From: Lentisphaeria bacterium
Lineage (GTDB): Bacteria; Verrucomicrobiota; Lentisphaeria; Oligosphaerales; Oligosphaeraceae
Assembly: GCA_016287975.1 (NCBI GenBank)
Contig: JAEEXV010000170.1
Location: forward strand, 1 to 64,000
Direction of reading: 5' to 3'
Length of the DNA: 64,000 nt
Both the position numbers and the translations under genes were made by a program. The notes beneath the pieces are model-generated. The model worked only from the letters and a program-made list of their open reading frames with translations, did not search any database and had not been told where the DNA came from. Positions 41,640 through 51,456 of this stretch are shown here, one piece after another (position 1 is the first letter of the stretch; every line of letters begins with the position of its first letter).

Positions 41640-41939
41640 CTACCTCGCCCGCTCCGCAACATGCTCACGGCACGTGTCGAACAACTGACGGATGTGTTCG
41701 TCCGCCAGCGAATACACCACCTTCTTCCCCGACCTGCTCGTCTTCACCAGCCGCAACTGCCGCAGCAGACGAAGATGATGCGACACCGCAGGCTGGCTCA
41801 TCCCCAGCAGCCCCGTCAGCCCCCCGACGCACTGCTCGCCCCCCAGCAGCACCTGGATGATCTTCAGACGCGTCGGATCCGCAAAACACTGGAACAACTC
41901 CGACATCTCCAGCAAACCCAGTTCATCCAACTCCACCAT
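41640..41939 (-). CDS. ArsR/SmtB-family metal-responsive repressor
   Basis: 99 residues. The winged helix has LFQCFADPTRLKIIQVLL and the recognition helix MSQPAVSHHLRLL. The C-terminal helix LADEHIRQLFDTCREHVAE has the D-x-H ... H-x2-E arrangement of the SmtB alpha-5 zinc site. Upstream Cys residues of ArsR/CadC type are mostly absent. Zinc is therefore the most likely inducer. ATG 41939 has GGGAG nine bases upstream and is preferred over 41948, which abuts that site. It overlaps the exporter gene region and should repress its own operon. Confidence 0.92.
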   Translation of the reverse strand: MVELDELGLLEMSELFQCFADPTRLKIIQVLLGGEQCVGGLTGLLGMSQPAVSHHLRLLRQLRLVKTSRSGKKVVYSLADEHIRQLFDTCREHVAERAR

Positions 41940-41959
41940 GAAATGCATCTCCCATTCGG

Positions 41960-41995
41960 TTGTGCTTATATAAGCGATTGTTTATAATATAAGCG
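41960..41995 (-). promoter_or_regulatory. Likely ArsR operator and promoter
   Basis: A perfect 12-bp palindrome GCTTATATAAGC (41964-41975) is followed by a second half-site-like TTTATAATATAAGC (41981-41994), giving two CGCTTATAT repeats on the minus strand. AT-rich inverted repeats just upstream of the repressor gene are typical ArsR/SmtB operators, and the TATAAT-like stretch here could be the -10 element. Confidence 0.6.
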
Positions 41996-42037
41996 GCCGT
42001 CGGGGAATTGCAAGCGGCGATTCCTGTGCGCGCGGGG

Positions 42038-43138
42038 TTATGGCTCCTGGAATCGCGCGGCGAAACGTGCTGGGATGTCGGGGGCGCAATAGACGCCGTC
42101 GGAGTTGGGGGCGGCGGGGACGGGGAGGACGGGGCAGGTGCGGTCGGCGAGTTCGACGCAGCGGGTGTGCTCGAGGGCGTTTGCGAGGGTATAGACGGGG
42201 GTCTGGGGGTGGTCGAGGCGGTCGAGGGCGACGCGGAACATGGTGGCGTTGGGGGCGACGGCCTGTCCTGCGGCGATGGTGGCGCCGTCCTCGCCGGTGA
42301 TGGTCCAGTCGGCGTTGTTGTGCCATCGGATGGCGGCCTTTTCGCAGCGGACGACGAGTTCGGGTTCGTGCTTCTGGTCGGAGCAGTGCGCGAACATGAC
42401 GCGGGCGCCGGTGTGGTTGTCGAGGGTGAAGTCGAGGTCGCAGGCGTCGAACATCTCGATGCCTGGGCGTGCGCGCAGGAGGTCCCCCGCGACGGCGGTG
42501 GCGCGGGCGGAGGCGGGGAGGGTGGGGCCGTTCAGGAAGAGGAGCAGGTTGAGGTAGTGCGCGAAGGCGTTGTTGATGGGGGAGTCGAGGACGGGGACGC
42601 CTCGGACGGCGCGCCTGGCGACCCAGGAGTTGCGGCTGTAGTAGACGTCGCCGCGCGGCCAGATGCCCATCGTGGCGGAGCCGAGGATGCGTCCGAACCG
42701 TCCCGATCGGAGGAGCCGCTTGAAGAACTGGATCTCGGGGGCGTAGCCATGCTGGAAGGCGACCGCGACGAACTTTCCCGAGGCCTTTTCGGCGGCCATC
42801 ATGCGCTCGACGGCGTCGGCGGAGCCCGCGGCGGGCTTTTCGAGGAGGACGTTCATGCCCGCCGCGAGGGCGGCGACGGTCAGCGGCTCGTGCGCGTCGA
42901 TGCCCGCGGGGATGCACACCAGGTCGATGGCGCCGCGCTCGGCGGCGAAGAACTCCTCCGCCGTCGGGTAGATTCTCGTGCCGCGGCTGCGCAGCTGCTC
43001 CATTCCCTCGGGGACCTTGGCGGGGGTGCGGACGACGGCGGCGGCGAGTTCGACGAGGCCCGCGTCGGCGAGCGGCAGGAGCAGCTGGAGATGCGAACGG
43101 CCGAAGCCGGCGATTCCGATGATGGCGACTTTCTTCAT
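42038..43138 (-). CDS. Gfo/Idh/MocA-family oxidoreductase
   Basis: 366 residues. The N-terminal Rossmann fold begins KKVAIIGIAGFGRSH, has DLVCIPAGIDAH after the fifth strand and the EKPAAGS motif with the catalytic-site Lys (about residue 98). The C-terminal half is the alpha/beta sandwich. Such enzymes oxidise or epimerise sugars and inositols with NAD(P). It ends 10 bp after the next member upstream (43149-44126), so the two form an operon. Substrate unknown; plant or host sugar use fits the region. Confidence 0.88.
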   Translation of the reverse strand: MKKVAIIGIAGFGRSHLQLLLPLADAGLVELAAAVVRTPAKVPEGMEQLRSRGTRIYPTAEEFFAAERGAIDLVCIPAGIDAHEPLTVAALAAGMNVLLEKPAAGSADAVERMMAAEKASGKFVAVAFQHGYAPEIQFFKRLLRSGRFGRILGSATMGIWPRGDVYYSRNSWVARRAVRGVPVLDSPINNAFAHYLNLLLFLNGPTLPASARATAVAGDLLRARPGIEMFDACDLDFTLDNHTGARVMFAHCSDQKHEPELVVRCEKAAIRWHNNADWTITGEDGATIAAGQAVAPNATMFRVALDRLDHPQTPVYTLANALEHTRCVELADRTCPVLPVPAAPNSDGVYCAPDIPARFAARFQEP

Positions 43139-43148
43139 GGGCAGGGGA

Positions 43149-44126
43149 TCAGAAGTGCAGGGTCGTGAGGGTGTCGGCGCTTTCGCGGGCGAGGAGGATG
43201 GCGCGGGCGAGGGCGAAGGTCTCCTCGTCGGTCACCAGGGAGGGGCGCCCGTCGGCGAGTTCGTGGACGAAGTCGCCGAAGACGTCGCGGTCGGCGGGGG
43301 GCGGGTCGAGGACGCGGTCGCCGTCGGCGTCGATGAGATGCACCTTGCCGCCGAGGACTTCGAGGACGCCCTTGGTGCCCGCGAGGCGGACGCGGTCGTC
43401 GCCGTGAGTGGCGGCGGTGGCGGGGCGCAGGAAGTCGATGCCCGCGTCCGCGATGACGCCGTTTTTGAGGCGGAAGAGGCAGTGGGCGGCGATCTCGAGG
43501 TCGCCGTGGTCGAAGTTGTCGGTGGCGTCGTGGTAGGCGGTGACGCATTCGAAGGCGTCGCCCGTGTAGTAGAGGATCCAGTCGATGGCGTGGCTGCCGA
43601 CCCAGGGGATGGTGCCGCCGTAGGTGTCGCGGCGCTTGTAGAACTCAGGGCGCTTGCCGAGCTTGTAGGACTTCTGCGTGCGCACGAGCTTGATCTTGCC
43701 GATCGCGCCCGCCTGGACGAGGCGGTAGGCGTGCAGGAAGGCGGCGTCGTAGCGCAGGCCGACCATCGAGCGGATGTGGCGCCCCGAGGCGCGCCAGGCC
43801 GCCTCGAGCATCTCCAGCTGCGCGAAGGTGGTCGCGACGGGCTTCTCGCAGAAGACGTGGATGCCGCGGCGCAGCGCCTCGGCGGCCATCTCGGCGTGCT
43901 GCTCGAAGGGGCCGTCGATGCAGACGAGCGCGGGCTGCTCGCGGTCGAGCATCGCGCGCCAGTCGTCGTATTGCCGCGGGTTCCACGGGGCGGTCGCCTG
44001 GATGAGCGACGCCGCGCGGAGGTCGCCCAGCGGGGCGATCGCCGTCAATTGCACTTCGGGGAGGTTCTTCAGCACCTGGTAGGCATAGTACGAATGCCCG
44101 CGGGCGCCAATCATGCAGAATTTCAT
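43149..44126 (-). CDS. Gfo/Idh/MocA-family oxidoreductase
   Basis: 325 residues. The Rossmann start MKFCMIGARGHSYYA lacks the third Gly of the usual GxGxxG. LVCIDGPFEQHAEMA and CEKPVATTFAQLEML follow, with the conserved Lys. The C-terminal half has PWVGSHAIDWILYYTGD, in which His and Asp fit the family's catalytic site. It is the first gene of a two-gene operon with the related dehydrogenase at 42038. Substrate unknown. Confidence 0.88.
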   Translation of the reverse strand: MKFCMIGARGHSYYAYQVLKNLPEVQLTAIAPLGDLRAASLIQATAPWNPRQYDDWRAMLDREQPALVCIDGPFEQHAEMAAEALRRGIHVFCEKPVATTFAQLEMLEAAWRASGRHIRSMVGLRYDAAFLHAYRLVQAGAIGKIKLVRTQKSYKLGKRPEFYKRRDTYGGTIPWVGSHAIDWILYYTGDAFECVTAYHDATDNFDHGDLEIAAHCLFRLKNGVIADAGIDFLRPATAATHGDDRVRLAGTKGVLEVLGGKVHLIDADGDRVLDPPPADRDVFGDFVHELADGRPSLVTDEETFALARAILLARESADTLTTLHF

Positions 44127-44202
44127 GGTTGTTTCCTAAACGGTGGCGGGGGAGAAAAGGGCAATGCGCCTAAGATAATGCATCACAGTCGGGCTGGCGT
44201 TG

Positions 44203-44413
44203 CGGCGCGGGGCACCGCTGTGGAGTGGCGCCTTCATCCAGCCATGCAAACGACGGGGGGCTCCGCTTCGCTTCGCCCCCCGCACCCCCCCGCTCCGCCT
44301 GCGGCGGGCGCGGGGCACCGCTGTGGAGTGGCGCCTTCATCCAGCCATGCAAACGACGGGGGGCTCCGCTTCGCTTCGCCCCCCGCACCCCCCGCTCCGC
44401 CTGCGGCGGGCGC
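44203..44413. repeat. Tandem duplication, 103-bp unit
   Basis: GGCACCGCTGTGGAGTGG occurs at 44211 and again at 44314. The intervening sequence (ATGCAAACGACGGGGGGCTC, GCTCCGCCTGCGGCGGGCGC) is repeated almost perfectly, giving two full copies of about 103 bp. It fills most of the 44127-44446 gap, where no gene is seen. The GCTCCGC...GCGGGC part may fold into a hairpin at the end of the 44447 gene. Confidence 0.85.
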
Positions 44414-44446
44414 GGGGTGGGATGGGGATGCGCTCGGCGGCGGGCA

Positions 44447-46915
44447 CTATGGTTGCTTCGCGTCCTGTTTCGGCTGCTTCTTTCCCTGTTCCAGGTCCTT
44501 GAGTTGCTTCAGGAGCTTGTCGTATTCGGGGTAGTTTCCGCCTGCGACGGAGCCGCCCCAGAGTTCGCGCTGGGAGAGGTCGTACTTGATCTCGGGCATG
44601 ACGAGGTCGAGTTTCCGCATCAGTTCGAGGGTCAGCGGCAGGAAGTAGAGGCCCTGGCTGACGGAGTTGTAGCCCGGGTCGTCGGGGTTGGTGCCCTTGA
44701 GGGGGGAGGCGTAGACTTCGCGGCGGGTCAGCATCTGGATCATCGTGTCGCGGGAGATTTCGAGCGATTCCTTGTCGCCAGTGAGGAGCGCGTCGATGAG
44801 CAGCACGTTGCGCATGGCGGAGCCAGGGCCGGAGCCGTTGCGGGTGCTCTGCTTGCGCCACGGGACGGGGCTGTGGACGAAGCCCCTGCGCTCGGGGAAG
44901 TAGAGGCGGGTCTTCACGTAGTCGGCGGTGGCCTTGAGGTTGTCGCGGAGGGCCTTCTTCAGGTATTCGTCCTGGGTGACCTGGAGGACGAGATACATTC
45001 CCGCGGCCTGGTATCCCGTCGGGAAGGAGAGCGCGCCGAACTTGTACTTCTCGTTCTCCTTGTTCCAGCCCCCAGGCGGCGGCGGCGCGTTGTGCTTGTG
45101 CAGCGGGATCTGGGCGACGCCGCGGCCCTTGGCGTGGGACATGACGATCCAGGCGAGTTCCTCGGCGGCCTTGAGCACCTTGGGGGAGGCGTTCATCCAG
45201 TAGATGGCGGTCAGGTTGACCAGCGCCCAGCCAGGCTCGCGGTGCGTCGCGCTCCAGGCGCGTTTCGTGAAGAGCTCGCTGCGCATGATCCAGTTGCCCG
45301 TGGCGTTGGCGATGTCGCGGAAGCGGCGGTCGCCAGTGAGGACGAAGGCCATGCAGGTGCCGCGGATGCGGGTATGGCCGTTGCTGTGGTGGGCGATGAG
45401 GAACGGGTTGCCGCCGATTTTCCTGACGTCGAGGTCCTGCAGGCGGTAGTAGCCGCCGGTGTGGCCGACGCAGTGGGTGGTGACGGCGCCGTTGAGGGCG
45501 GCGGACTGGCCCTTGACGGTGTCGATCTCCATCTGGTGGCGGGCGGCGCGCAGCCCCGCGCGGAAGTAGTCGGGATTGCGGTATCGCAGGCCCTGTTCGA
45601 GGAGGACCGCCGCGTCGTCGTATTCGTTGTTGAACCAGTTCCAGGTGCGTTCGCCATGGGTGTCGCCGTAGTTCATGAAGCCGTACCAGCGTTCCTCGCG
45701 GATGTGCCTCAGATAGGCGTCGAGGCCGATGCGCACCTCGGGGTCGTAGGGCTTGCTGTACTTGTCGGGGCTGCCGATGGCGTTGAGCCACGCGCCCGAC
45801 CTGCCCAGCTCATCGACGTCGGGCATGCCGACGGGGATCGGCGAGAGCAGTTTCGCGGCGTCCATTTGGGGATCCAGCGCCAGGTACATCGGGAAGGAGA
45901 CCTCGACGCCCGCCTTCATGACATAGTCGCCAGTGTGGATCGCGAAGTAGCGCACCCACTCCTTCTCGCGGTTGGCGTAGCGCGTCCTGGGCGTGATCTC
46001 GGGGAGGAGGTCGACCCGCAGCGCCTGCGGCTCGCTGGCGACGCCGATGGGGAAGCGCTCCGCCATCTCGGGGATGACCAGTTTCGCCTGCCCGAGCAGG
46101 TCGAAGACCCCCAGCGACCCCTTGGCCGCCGTGGTCCTGCCGTCGGCGGTGGTCTCGTAGCCGTCGTCCTCCCACTGGATCGCCGCGCGCGGCGCCTGCG
46201 CAGGCCCCTTTCCGGCGATGCGCAGCGAGGCGGACTTCCAGGCGCGCATCGCAGCATAGTCGTCCGCCGCGGGCTGGTCGAGCGCCACGCCCAGCAGCGG
46301 CTCCAGGCCGACGAAGGGCGAATCCGCCCACAGCGTCACGCGCAGCCGCCAGTAGCGGCGCTCGCCGGCGGGGCATGGCGCGAACTCGCCGCGGAACTCC
46401 AGCCCGGTCTGGACGCGGCCCAGGTCGAAGGGGGAGACCGACTTCAGCACCGCCTTCGGGCGCGCCCCGTCGGGCAGGGTGATTTCAGGGGGCTGGACGG
46501 TGAACTCCCGTTTCCCCGAGCGGATGCGCAGGGCGAAGGGCTCCTGGTCGTAGGTCACGGTGCAGCGCTGGTTGGTGAAGGCGCGCCACTTCTCCTTGCC
46601 GACCTGGACGACGCTGTTCTTCAGCGCGCTCTTGGGGGCGGTGCCAGGGACGACCCGATAGCGGCCCGCGGGCACCTTGGCCAGGACGCGGTACCAGCGC
46701 GCGTCCCCGTTGGGGTATTTGGAGATCAGCAGCGTCTGGGAATCGTAGCGGGCGCCGTCCGCCTCCAGGACGAAGGACTTGACGGGGGCGTCCCCCTGCG
46801 CGGCGGGGACGGTGAATGTGACCACGCGCGGGTCGCCCTTCTCCTTGAAGATGTCGACCTCGACCGCCAGGATCGGCAGCGCGCATACGAGGGCCAGCAA
46901 GACACTTCTCTTCAT
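44447..46915 (-). CDS. Secreted YetA/PcRGLX-like protein, probable polysaccharide-degrading enzyme
   Basis: 822 residues starting with a signal peptide (KRSVLLALVCALPILAVEV, cleavage near residue 17). Beta-rich N-terminal half. From about 400 an alpha/alpha-barrel-like part carries RWYGFMNYGDTHGERTWNWFNNEYD and HHSNGHTRIRGTCMAFVLTGD, patterns I associate with the YetA/PcRGLX rhamnogalacturonan-lyase-like family. The C-terminus is short, charged and Lys/Gln-rich. ATG 46915 is chosen because GGAGG is seven bases upstream; 46921 is two codons earlier. The pseudopilin gene lies 16 bp upstream on the same strand. Exact bond cleaved unknown. Confidence 0.6.
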   Translation of the reverse strand: MKRSVLLALVCALPILAVEVDIFKEKGDPRVVTFTVPAAQGDAPVKSFVLEADGARYDSQTLLISKYPNGDARWYRVLAKVPAGRYRVVPGTAPKSALKNSVVQVGKEKWRAFTNQRCTVTYDQEPFALRIRSGKREFTVQPPEITLPDGARPKAVLKSVSPFDLGRVQTGLEFRGEFAPCPAGERRYWRLRVTLWADSPFVGLEPLLGVALDQPAADDYAAMRAWKSASLRIAGKGPAQAPRAAIQWEDDGYETTADGRTTAAKGSLGVFDLLGQAKLVIPEMAERFPIGVASEPQALRVDLLPEITPRTRYANREKEWVRYFAIHTGDYVMKAGVEVSFPMYLALDPQMDAAKLLSPIPVGMPDVDELGRSGAWLNAIGSPDKYSKPYDPEVRIGLDAYLRHIREERWYGFMNYGDTHGERTWNWFNNEYDDAAVLLEQGLRYRNPDYFRAGLRAARHQMEIDTVKGQSAALNGAVTTHCVGHTGGYYRLQDLDVRKIGGNPFLIAHHSNGHTRIRGTCMAFVLTGDRRFRDIANATGNWIMRSELFTKRAWSATHREPGWALVNLTAIYWMNASPKVLKAAEELAWIVMSHAKGRGVAQIPLHKHNAPPPPGGWNKENEKYKFGALSFPTGYQAAGMYLVLQVTQDEYLKKALRDNLKATADYVKTRLYFPERRGFVHSPVPWRKQSTRNGSGPGSAMRNVLLIDALLTGDKESLEISRDTMIQMLTRREVYASPLKGTNPDDPGYNSVSQGLYFLPLTLELMRKLDLVMPEIKYDLSQRELWGGSVAGGNYPEYDKLLKQLKDLEQGKKQPKQDAKQP

Positions 46916-46931
46916 CGCCATGCCTCCGTTA

Positions 46932-47582
46932 TCACCACTTGGACAGCACGTAGTCGGTGGGCAGGCTCTCCAGCGGGATGCCCTTCAGGGATTCGACATG
47001 GGTGTCGCCGTAGATGACGTTGCCGCGGCCCGCGTGGAGGCGCCCGAAACGGGCGTCGGCCGTGCCCGACGCAAAGACCTTGTTGGTGGCCTCGTTCACC
47101 TGCTCGATCCAGAGCACCTCCTTGCCAGGGGACTGGAGCTGCGTGACGCGCAGCGGCTTGTAGTCCTTGGTGCCCATCAGCTGCGTGTTGGCCAGGTAGG
47201 TGTACCAGCCCTGGTAGAAGCCCTTGTTGCCGACGGGCGCCTGAACCCGCGCGGGGCAGGAAAGCCCGCCCAGGTCGAGCTGCCACCGCGCGTTGCTGTA
47301 TTCCTTGAAGTAGGTCTGCTTGATCGGCAGCGTCGGATAGGCCCATGTGTTGGTGTTGGCGGGGTAGAAGGCGGGGATCAGGCTGTCGTTGTTGTCGTTG
47401 GCGTAGAAGGTGTGCACCGTCGACATCGTCTTCATGTGCGAGACGCAAGAAATCGCCTTCGCCTTGTCCCGCGCCTTGGTCAGCGCGGGCAGCAGCATCG
47501 ACGCCAGGATCGCGATGATCGCGATCACCACCAGCAGTTCGATCAGCGTGAAAAACAGGGAACGGTTGTATCGGGCCATCAT
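46932..47582 (-). CDS. Type II secretion-like pseudopilin
   Basis: 216 residues. The N-terminus [20 protein letters not shown] is the prepilin cleavage/methylation segment with Glu at +5, followed by [20 protein letters not shown]. The rest is a globular domain with a C-terminal [13 protein letters not shown], the DGHV-type loop common in planctomycete/lentisphaera pseudopilins. GGAGGA precedes ATG 47582. It sits directly upstream of the YetA-like gene, a pairing repeated elsewhere in the window, suggesting surface display linked to polysaccharide handling. Confidence 0.9.
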   Translation of the reverse strand: MMARYNRSLFFTLIELLVVIAIIAILASMLLPALTKARDKAKAISCVSHMKTMSTVHTFYANDNNDSLIPAFYPANTNTWAYPTLPIKQTYFKEYSNARWQLDLGGLSCPARVQAPVGNKGFYQGWYTYLANTQLMGTKDYKPLRVTQLQSPGKEVLWIEQVNEATNKVFASGTADARFGRLHAGRGNVIYGDTHVESLKGIPLESLPTDYVLSKW

Positions 47583-47799
47583 GGATTCCTCCTTTGTCGA
47601 CACGGCGCTTGTCCAAACACCAAAAACCTGGCGCGGCGAAACCAAAGCCATTGCAAACAGCCTCGAAAGGCCCCCCGACGCCGCGCTTGTGCTTATTATA
47701 CTCTGGAAACCGCGCCAAACCAACCCTATTTTCTGCTATTTTTTTATAATATTATGCTGTGTCCCCGCAAATATCACATAAACTTTTTCAATTTGGGGG

Positions 47800-48195
47800 A
47801 CGGGACTTTGGACTTTGGACGCTGGACTTTGGACGGGACTTTGGACGGTGGGACTTTGGGACTTGGGGTGATGGGACTTTGGACTTTGGACGCTGGACTT
47901 TGGACGGGACTTTGGACGGTGGGACTTTGGGACTTTGGATGGGGTGATGGGACTTTGGATGGGGTGATGGGACTTTGGACTTTGGACGCTGGACTTTGGA
48001 CGGGACTTTGGACGGTGGGACTTTGGATGGGGTGATGGGACTTTGGACTTTGGACGCTGGACTTTGGACGGGACTTTGGACGGTGGGACTTTGGGACTTG
48101 GGGTGATGGGACTTTGGACGGTGGGCGCGGCGTTCTGTGCCGGCCCATTTTTGGGCCGGTCAGGGTGACGGGGCTTTGGACTTAGGACGCTGGAC
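47800..48195. repeat. Complex tandem repeat of GGACTTTGG units
   Basis: A roughly 390-bp array of GGACTTTGGAC, GGTGGGACTTTGG and GGGTGATGG elements. Higher-order blocks, each marked by GACGCTGG, start near 47821, 47892, 47988, 48056 and 48187 (spacing 71, 96, 68 and about 131). The reading frames across it are low-complexity. It fills most of the 47583-48217 gap; an AT-rich patch at 47700-47790 could hold the pseudopilin promoter. Confidence 0.9.
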
Positions 48196-48217
48196 TGGGC
48201 GGGGGGACGCCTCGGTT

Positions 48218-49081
48218 TCATGGAGGGGCCGAAGTCGCTGGCGGTTGCGGGGCCGCCGTTTCGCGGCCCTGGCGGAAATGCAGCGGCGAGAGTCCGAGGG
48301 CGTTCTTGAAGAAGTGGCTGAAGGCATAGATGGAATCGTAGCCGCACTGTTCCGCGACCGCCTGCACGGGGAGCAGCGTGTGGCGCAAAAGGTGGCAGGC
48401 CTTCTGGATCCGCTGCAGGTTGATGTACCTGCCGATGCTGACGTGCATCTCGTTGCGGAAGACCATCCGAAGATGGCTCGGCGAAATGTTCACCTGGGCG
48501 GCGATGCGCTGGATGTCCAGCGGATGCCCGATGTGCTTCAGGATATAACTGATGCTCCTCGCCGTCAGATCCGAGAGCTCCTGCCGCGCCACCGCCTCCG
48601 TGCGGCGCGACAGGCAGCGCAGCACGCGGTAGAGCTGCCATGACAGTTCCTGCGCGGCGCCCTGGCGGTAGAGCGCCAGGAAACGCCGCACTTCACGCCA
48701 GGCGCCCTCGTGGATGTCCACCGTCTGGGACTGCGGGAGATATGCCTGCGGAGTCGGCAGTTCGAAGGTGATGAGGAGGCGTTCGCAGGGCTGGCGCCTG
48801 TCGGCGGAGAGGTGATGGTGGTGCTGCCAGGGGCGCAGCAGGATGCCGATGCCAGGCGCCAGTTCAAAGCGCGCCTGGTCCACGCAGTAGGTGACGGGCG
48901 CGAAGGGGATGGCCAGCACATGCCGCGCGTGGCATTGCTCATTGGCCTCGCCCCAGCGCGGGAAGAAGGCCAGGATGCTGTTCGGCAGCGCGAAGCCCTC
49001 CGGCAGCCGCCGTCCCTGGAAATAGTCTTCGGGCTCTTCAAGCAATCGGCACTTCTCGTAAACGGTCTGGCGGATTTCCAT
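48218..49081 (-). CDS. AraC-family transcriptional regulator
   Basis: 287 residues from ATG 49081 (GAGGTG nine bases upstream; the frame extends to a GTG at 49093). The N-terminal cupin-like sensing domain has PWQHHHHLSAD. The C-terminal pair of HTH motifs covers about 170-270: LDIQRIAAQVNISPSHLRMVFR and VQAVAEQCGYDSIYAFSHFFK with LGLSPLHFR. It probably responds to a sugar or oligosaccharide and controls the divergent FAD oxidoreductase / pseudopilin / GH operon that begins at 49379. Confidence 0.9.
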   Translation of the reverse strand: MEIRQTVYEKCRLLEEPEDYFQGRRLPEGFALPNSILAFFPRWGEANEQCHARHVLAIPFAPVTYCVDQARFELAPGIGILLRPWQHHHHLSADRRQPCERLLITFELPTPQAYLPQSQTVDIHEGAWREVRRFLALYRQGAAQELSWQLYRVLRCLSRRTEAVARQELSDLTARSISYILKHIGHPLDIQRIAAQVNISPSHLRMVFRNEMHVSIGRYINLQRIQKACHLLRHTLLPVQAVAEQCGYDSIYAFSHFFKNALGLSPLHFRQGRETAAPQPPATSAPP

Positions 49082-49378
49082 TGCTGGCGACACCTCGTCG
49101 ATCTAGCCTTTCCCGCCTCCGGCGTCCCCGCAGCCGTCCTTTTCGGCAACTCGCCAGAGTGCATGGAGCCAATGTAGCACGCCTTTCCACGCCCATCCGC
49201 CGTGCCGAACAGCCAAGGGCGTCCCTGGGGCCATGGAATCATCACAATTCACAAAAAGTGCGTCATTATCGTCATTGTGCCTTTGGCGGCGCGGCATTAT
49301 AATTAACACAGTTACGGATGGCCCCGTCCGGGGGGATCCCGCATTGCGAATCTGGACTTCAAGCCGAATGCTTCCAAC
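49082..49378. promoter_or_regulatory. Divergent promoter region
   Basis: Intergenic between the AraC gene and the 49379 operon. On the plus strand, an AT-rich CATTATAATTAAC (about 49299-49311) with TGTGCC upstream could be a -10 element. No repeats or gene are seen. Confidence 0.4.
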
Positions 49379-50677
49379 ATGACCATACCCTACGAACTAT
49401 CCTGCGGACTGCCGATTGTGGCGGAGGCCGACGTGCTGGTCGTCGGCGGCGGACCAGGCGGCTTCTCCGCCGCGGTGATGGCGGCGCGGCAGGGCTGCCA
49501 GGTGGTGCTGGCGGAGGCCAGTGGCGCGCCTGGCGGCATGGCCTGGCTGGGGGAGGTCTCCCCGTTCATGTCGAACTATCTCGACGGCGAGCCGCTGGAC
49601 GCGCCGCTGTTCGTCGAGTGGAACCGCCGCATCTGGGAGCTGGAGGGCAGGGACCCTGGGGCGTTCAACATGACGGCCGCGCTGAATCTCCCGCTGGCGA
49701 AGGATGCGACGATGCTGGCGGCGGAGGCGCTGCTGCAGGAGGCGGGCGTCCGCTGCCTCTACCACCACGCCTTCTTCGACGTGCTCCAGGAGGACGGGCG
49801 CATCACGGCGGCGGTGCTCCTCTCCAAGTCAGGGCTCGTGGCCGTGCGCGCGAAGTGGTTCATCGACGCCACGGGGGACGGCGGTGTCGCGGTCAAGGCG
49901 GGATGCCCCTTCGAATACGGCAACCAGGATGGTTTTGCGCAGCCCATGACACTGTGCTTCAAGATGGCGGGCGTCGACCGCGGCCGCATGCCCTCGCGCG
50001 AGGAGATCAACCGCCGCTACGACGCGGCGCGGTCGCGCGGCGAACTCGACTGCCCGCGTGAAAACGTGCTGTGGTTCGACGCGCCCGCGCCCGACGCCAT
50101 CCACATCAACACCACGCGCGTCCTGCGGAAAAGCGCAATCGACGGCGTCGAGTTCTCGGAGGCGGAGCAGGAAGGGCGTCGGCAGCTGCTGGGACTCGTC
50201 CTCTTCCTGCGCACCCTGCCAGGCTTCGAGCGCGCCCGCCTGGAATCCGTCGGCTCGCAGATCGGCGTGCGCGAATCGCGGCGCATCCTCGGGCTGCACT
50301 ACCAGACTGCGGAGGACTTCACGCGGCACCGCAAATACCCTGATTCCATCGCGCGGGTGCGCTACCACGTCGACATCCACAACCCGACGGGGACGGGGAC
50401 GACCTTCATGCGGCTTCCAGAGGGCGAGTGGTACGAGCTGAGTTTCCGCATCCTCGTCCCGCGCGGCTGCCGCAACCTGCTCATCGGCTGCCGTGCCGTC
50501 TCCGTCGACCACATCCTCTACAGCAGTCTGCGCATCATGCCAGTCGTCTGCTCGATCGGGCAGGCGGCGGGCATGGGGGCGGCGGTGGCGCTGGAACGCC
50601 ATGCGGACAACGGCGCCATCGACTCCGTCGAAGTCCATCGGCGGCTGGTTGAGGCGGGCGCGCCGTTGCGGCATTGA
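49379..50677 (+). CDS. FAD-dependent oxidoreductase (FAD_oxidored family)
   Basis: 432 residues. Dinucleotide-binding [21 protein letters not shown] (GGGPGG at about 23-28) with the acidic E ending strand two (LAEASG), then [20 protein letters not shown] (about 162-173) is the second FAD motif. The C-terminus [34 protein letters not shown] is typical of the FAD_oxidored group common in Lentisphaerota, Planctomycetota and Bacteroidota sugar clusters. Substrate unknown. The next gene, a pseudopilin, starts 40 bp later. Confidence 0.88.
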   Translation: MTIPYELSCGLPIVAEADVLVVGGGPGGFSAAVMAARQGCQVVLAEASGAPGGMAWLGEVSPFMSNYLDGEPLDAPLFVEWNRRIWELEGRDPGAFNMTAALNLPLAKDATMLAAEALLQEAGVRCLYHHAFFDVLQEDGRITAAVLLSKSGLVAVRAKWFIDATGDGGVAVKAGCPFEYGNQDGFAQPMTLCFKMAGVDRGRMPSREEINRRYDAARSRGELDCPRENVLWFDAPAPDAIHINTTRVLRKSAIDGVEFSEAEQEGRRQLLGLVLFLRTLPGFERARLESVGSQIGVRESRRILGLHYQTAEDFTRHRKYPDSIARVRYHVDIHNPTGTGTTFMRLPEGEWYELSFRILVPRGCRNLLIGCRAVSVDHILYSSLRIMPVVCSIGQAAGMGAAVALERHADNGAIDSVEVHRRLVEAGAPLRH

Positions 50678-50717
50678 TTTTTCCACCAGACCTGAACCAT
50701 ACCCAAGGAGACCACCC

Positions 50718-51446
50718 ATGAAAAAGCACTTCACCCTGATCGAACTGCTCGTCGTCATCGCGATCATCGCCATCCTGGCCTCGATGCTGCTGCCCGCGCT
50801 CTCGAAGGCGCGGGAGAAGGCCCGGGCCATCTCCTGCACCAACAACCTGAAGCAGCTGAGCCTGGAGATGCTGATGTATGCCCAGGACAACGCGGAGTGC
50901 TACCCGAACCGCGATGAAATCGCCTCGAACAGCTGGCAGAACTTCTCGCCGTTCCGCAAGATGTACGAGCACAACGGCAGCCTTCCGTGCAAGGTCTTCG
51001 CGTGCCCCGCGGACCGCGCCGACTGCCGGAAGTTCCGCGCGTACGGCACGCGCGGCGACAGCACGGGCGTCGGCATCAACAACCTGGGCACGCCGTATGC
51101 CTACAAGCTTCAGCTCAGCTACGGCTACAACAACGGCCTGATGAACAACTACAACGACGGCATCCGACCGGGGCCGCCCATGACCCGCTGGAAGAAGCCC
51201 TCCAAGACCATCGCCATCGCCGACTGCACCTACATAATCTTCGTCTACGATTCCTGGAGCCGCTTCTCCATGGCCAACTGGCCCGACAACTATCCGTCGA
51301 CCTCCACCTACAACCGCAACCCCGACCCCGTCTATGCGCGCCACGGCAGCAACGACAACATCGCCTTCCTCGACGGCCATGTCGCCACCCTCCACGCGCG
51401 GCAGCTGACCCCCGCCAACCTGGACCTGCAGGTCGCCGCCGACTAA
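50718..51446 (+). CDS. Type II secretion-like pseudopilin
   Basis: 242 residues. [20 protein letters not shown] with Glu at +5 and [20 protein letters not shown] is the prepilin signal. The globular part ends [17 protein letters not shown], the DGHV loop. AAGGAG lies 11 bases upstream. It is cotranscribed with the FAD oxidoreductase upstream and the large GH42-like gene 10 bp downstream. Confidence 0.93.
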   Translation: MKKHFTLIELLVVIAIIAILASMLLPALSKAREKARAISCTNNLKQLSLEMLMYAQDNAECYPNRDEIASNSWQNFSPFRKMYEHNGSLPCKVFACPADRADCRKFRAYGTRGDSTGVGINNLGTPYAYKLQLSYGYNNGLMNNYNDGIRPGPPMTRWKKPSKTIAIADCTYIIFVYDSWSRFSMANWPDNYPSTSTYNRNPDPVYARHGSNDNIAFLDGHVATLHARQLTPANLDLQVAAD

Positions 51447-51456
51447 TCCCCAAGCC

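Noticed and set aside
41560..41640. Poly-His stretch as a cloning artefact
   Set aside because: His-rich N-termini are natural in CDF zinc exporters and the run is followed by a normal CDF sequence.
44225..47017. Plus-strand 930-residue frame
   Set aside because: Antisense shadow of the YetA-like gene and its repeat; no ribosome site or domain.
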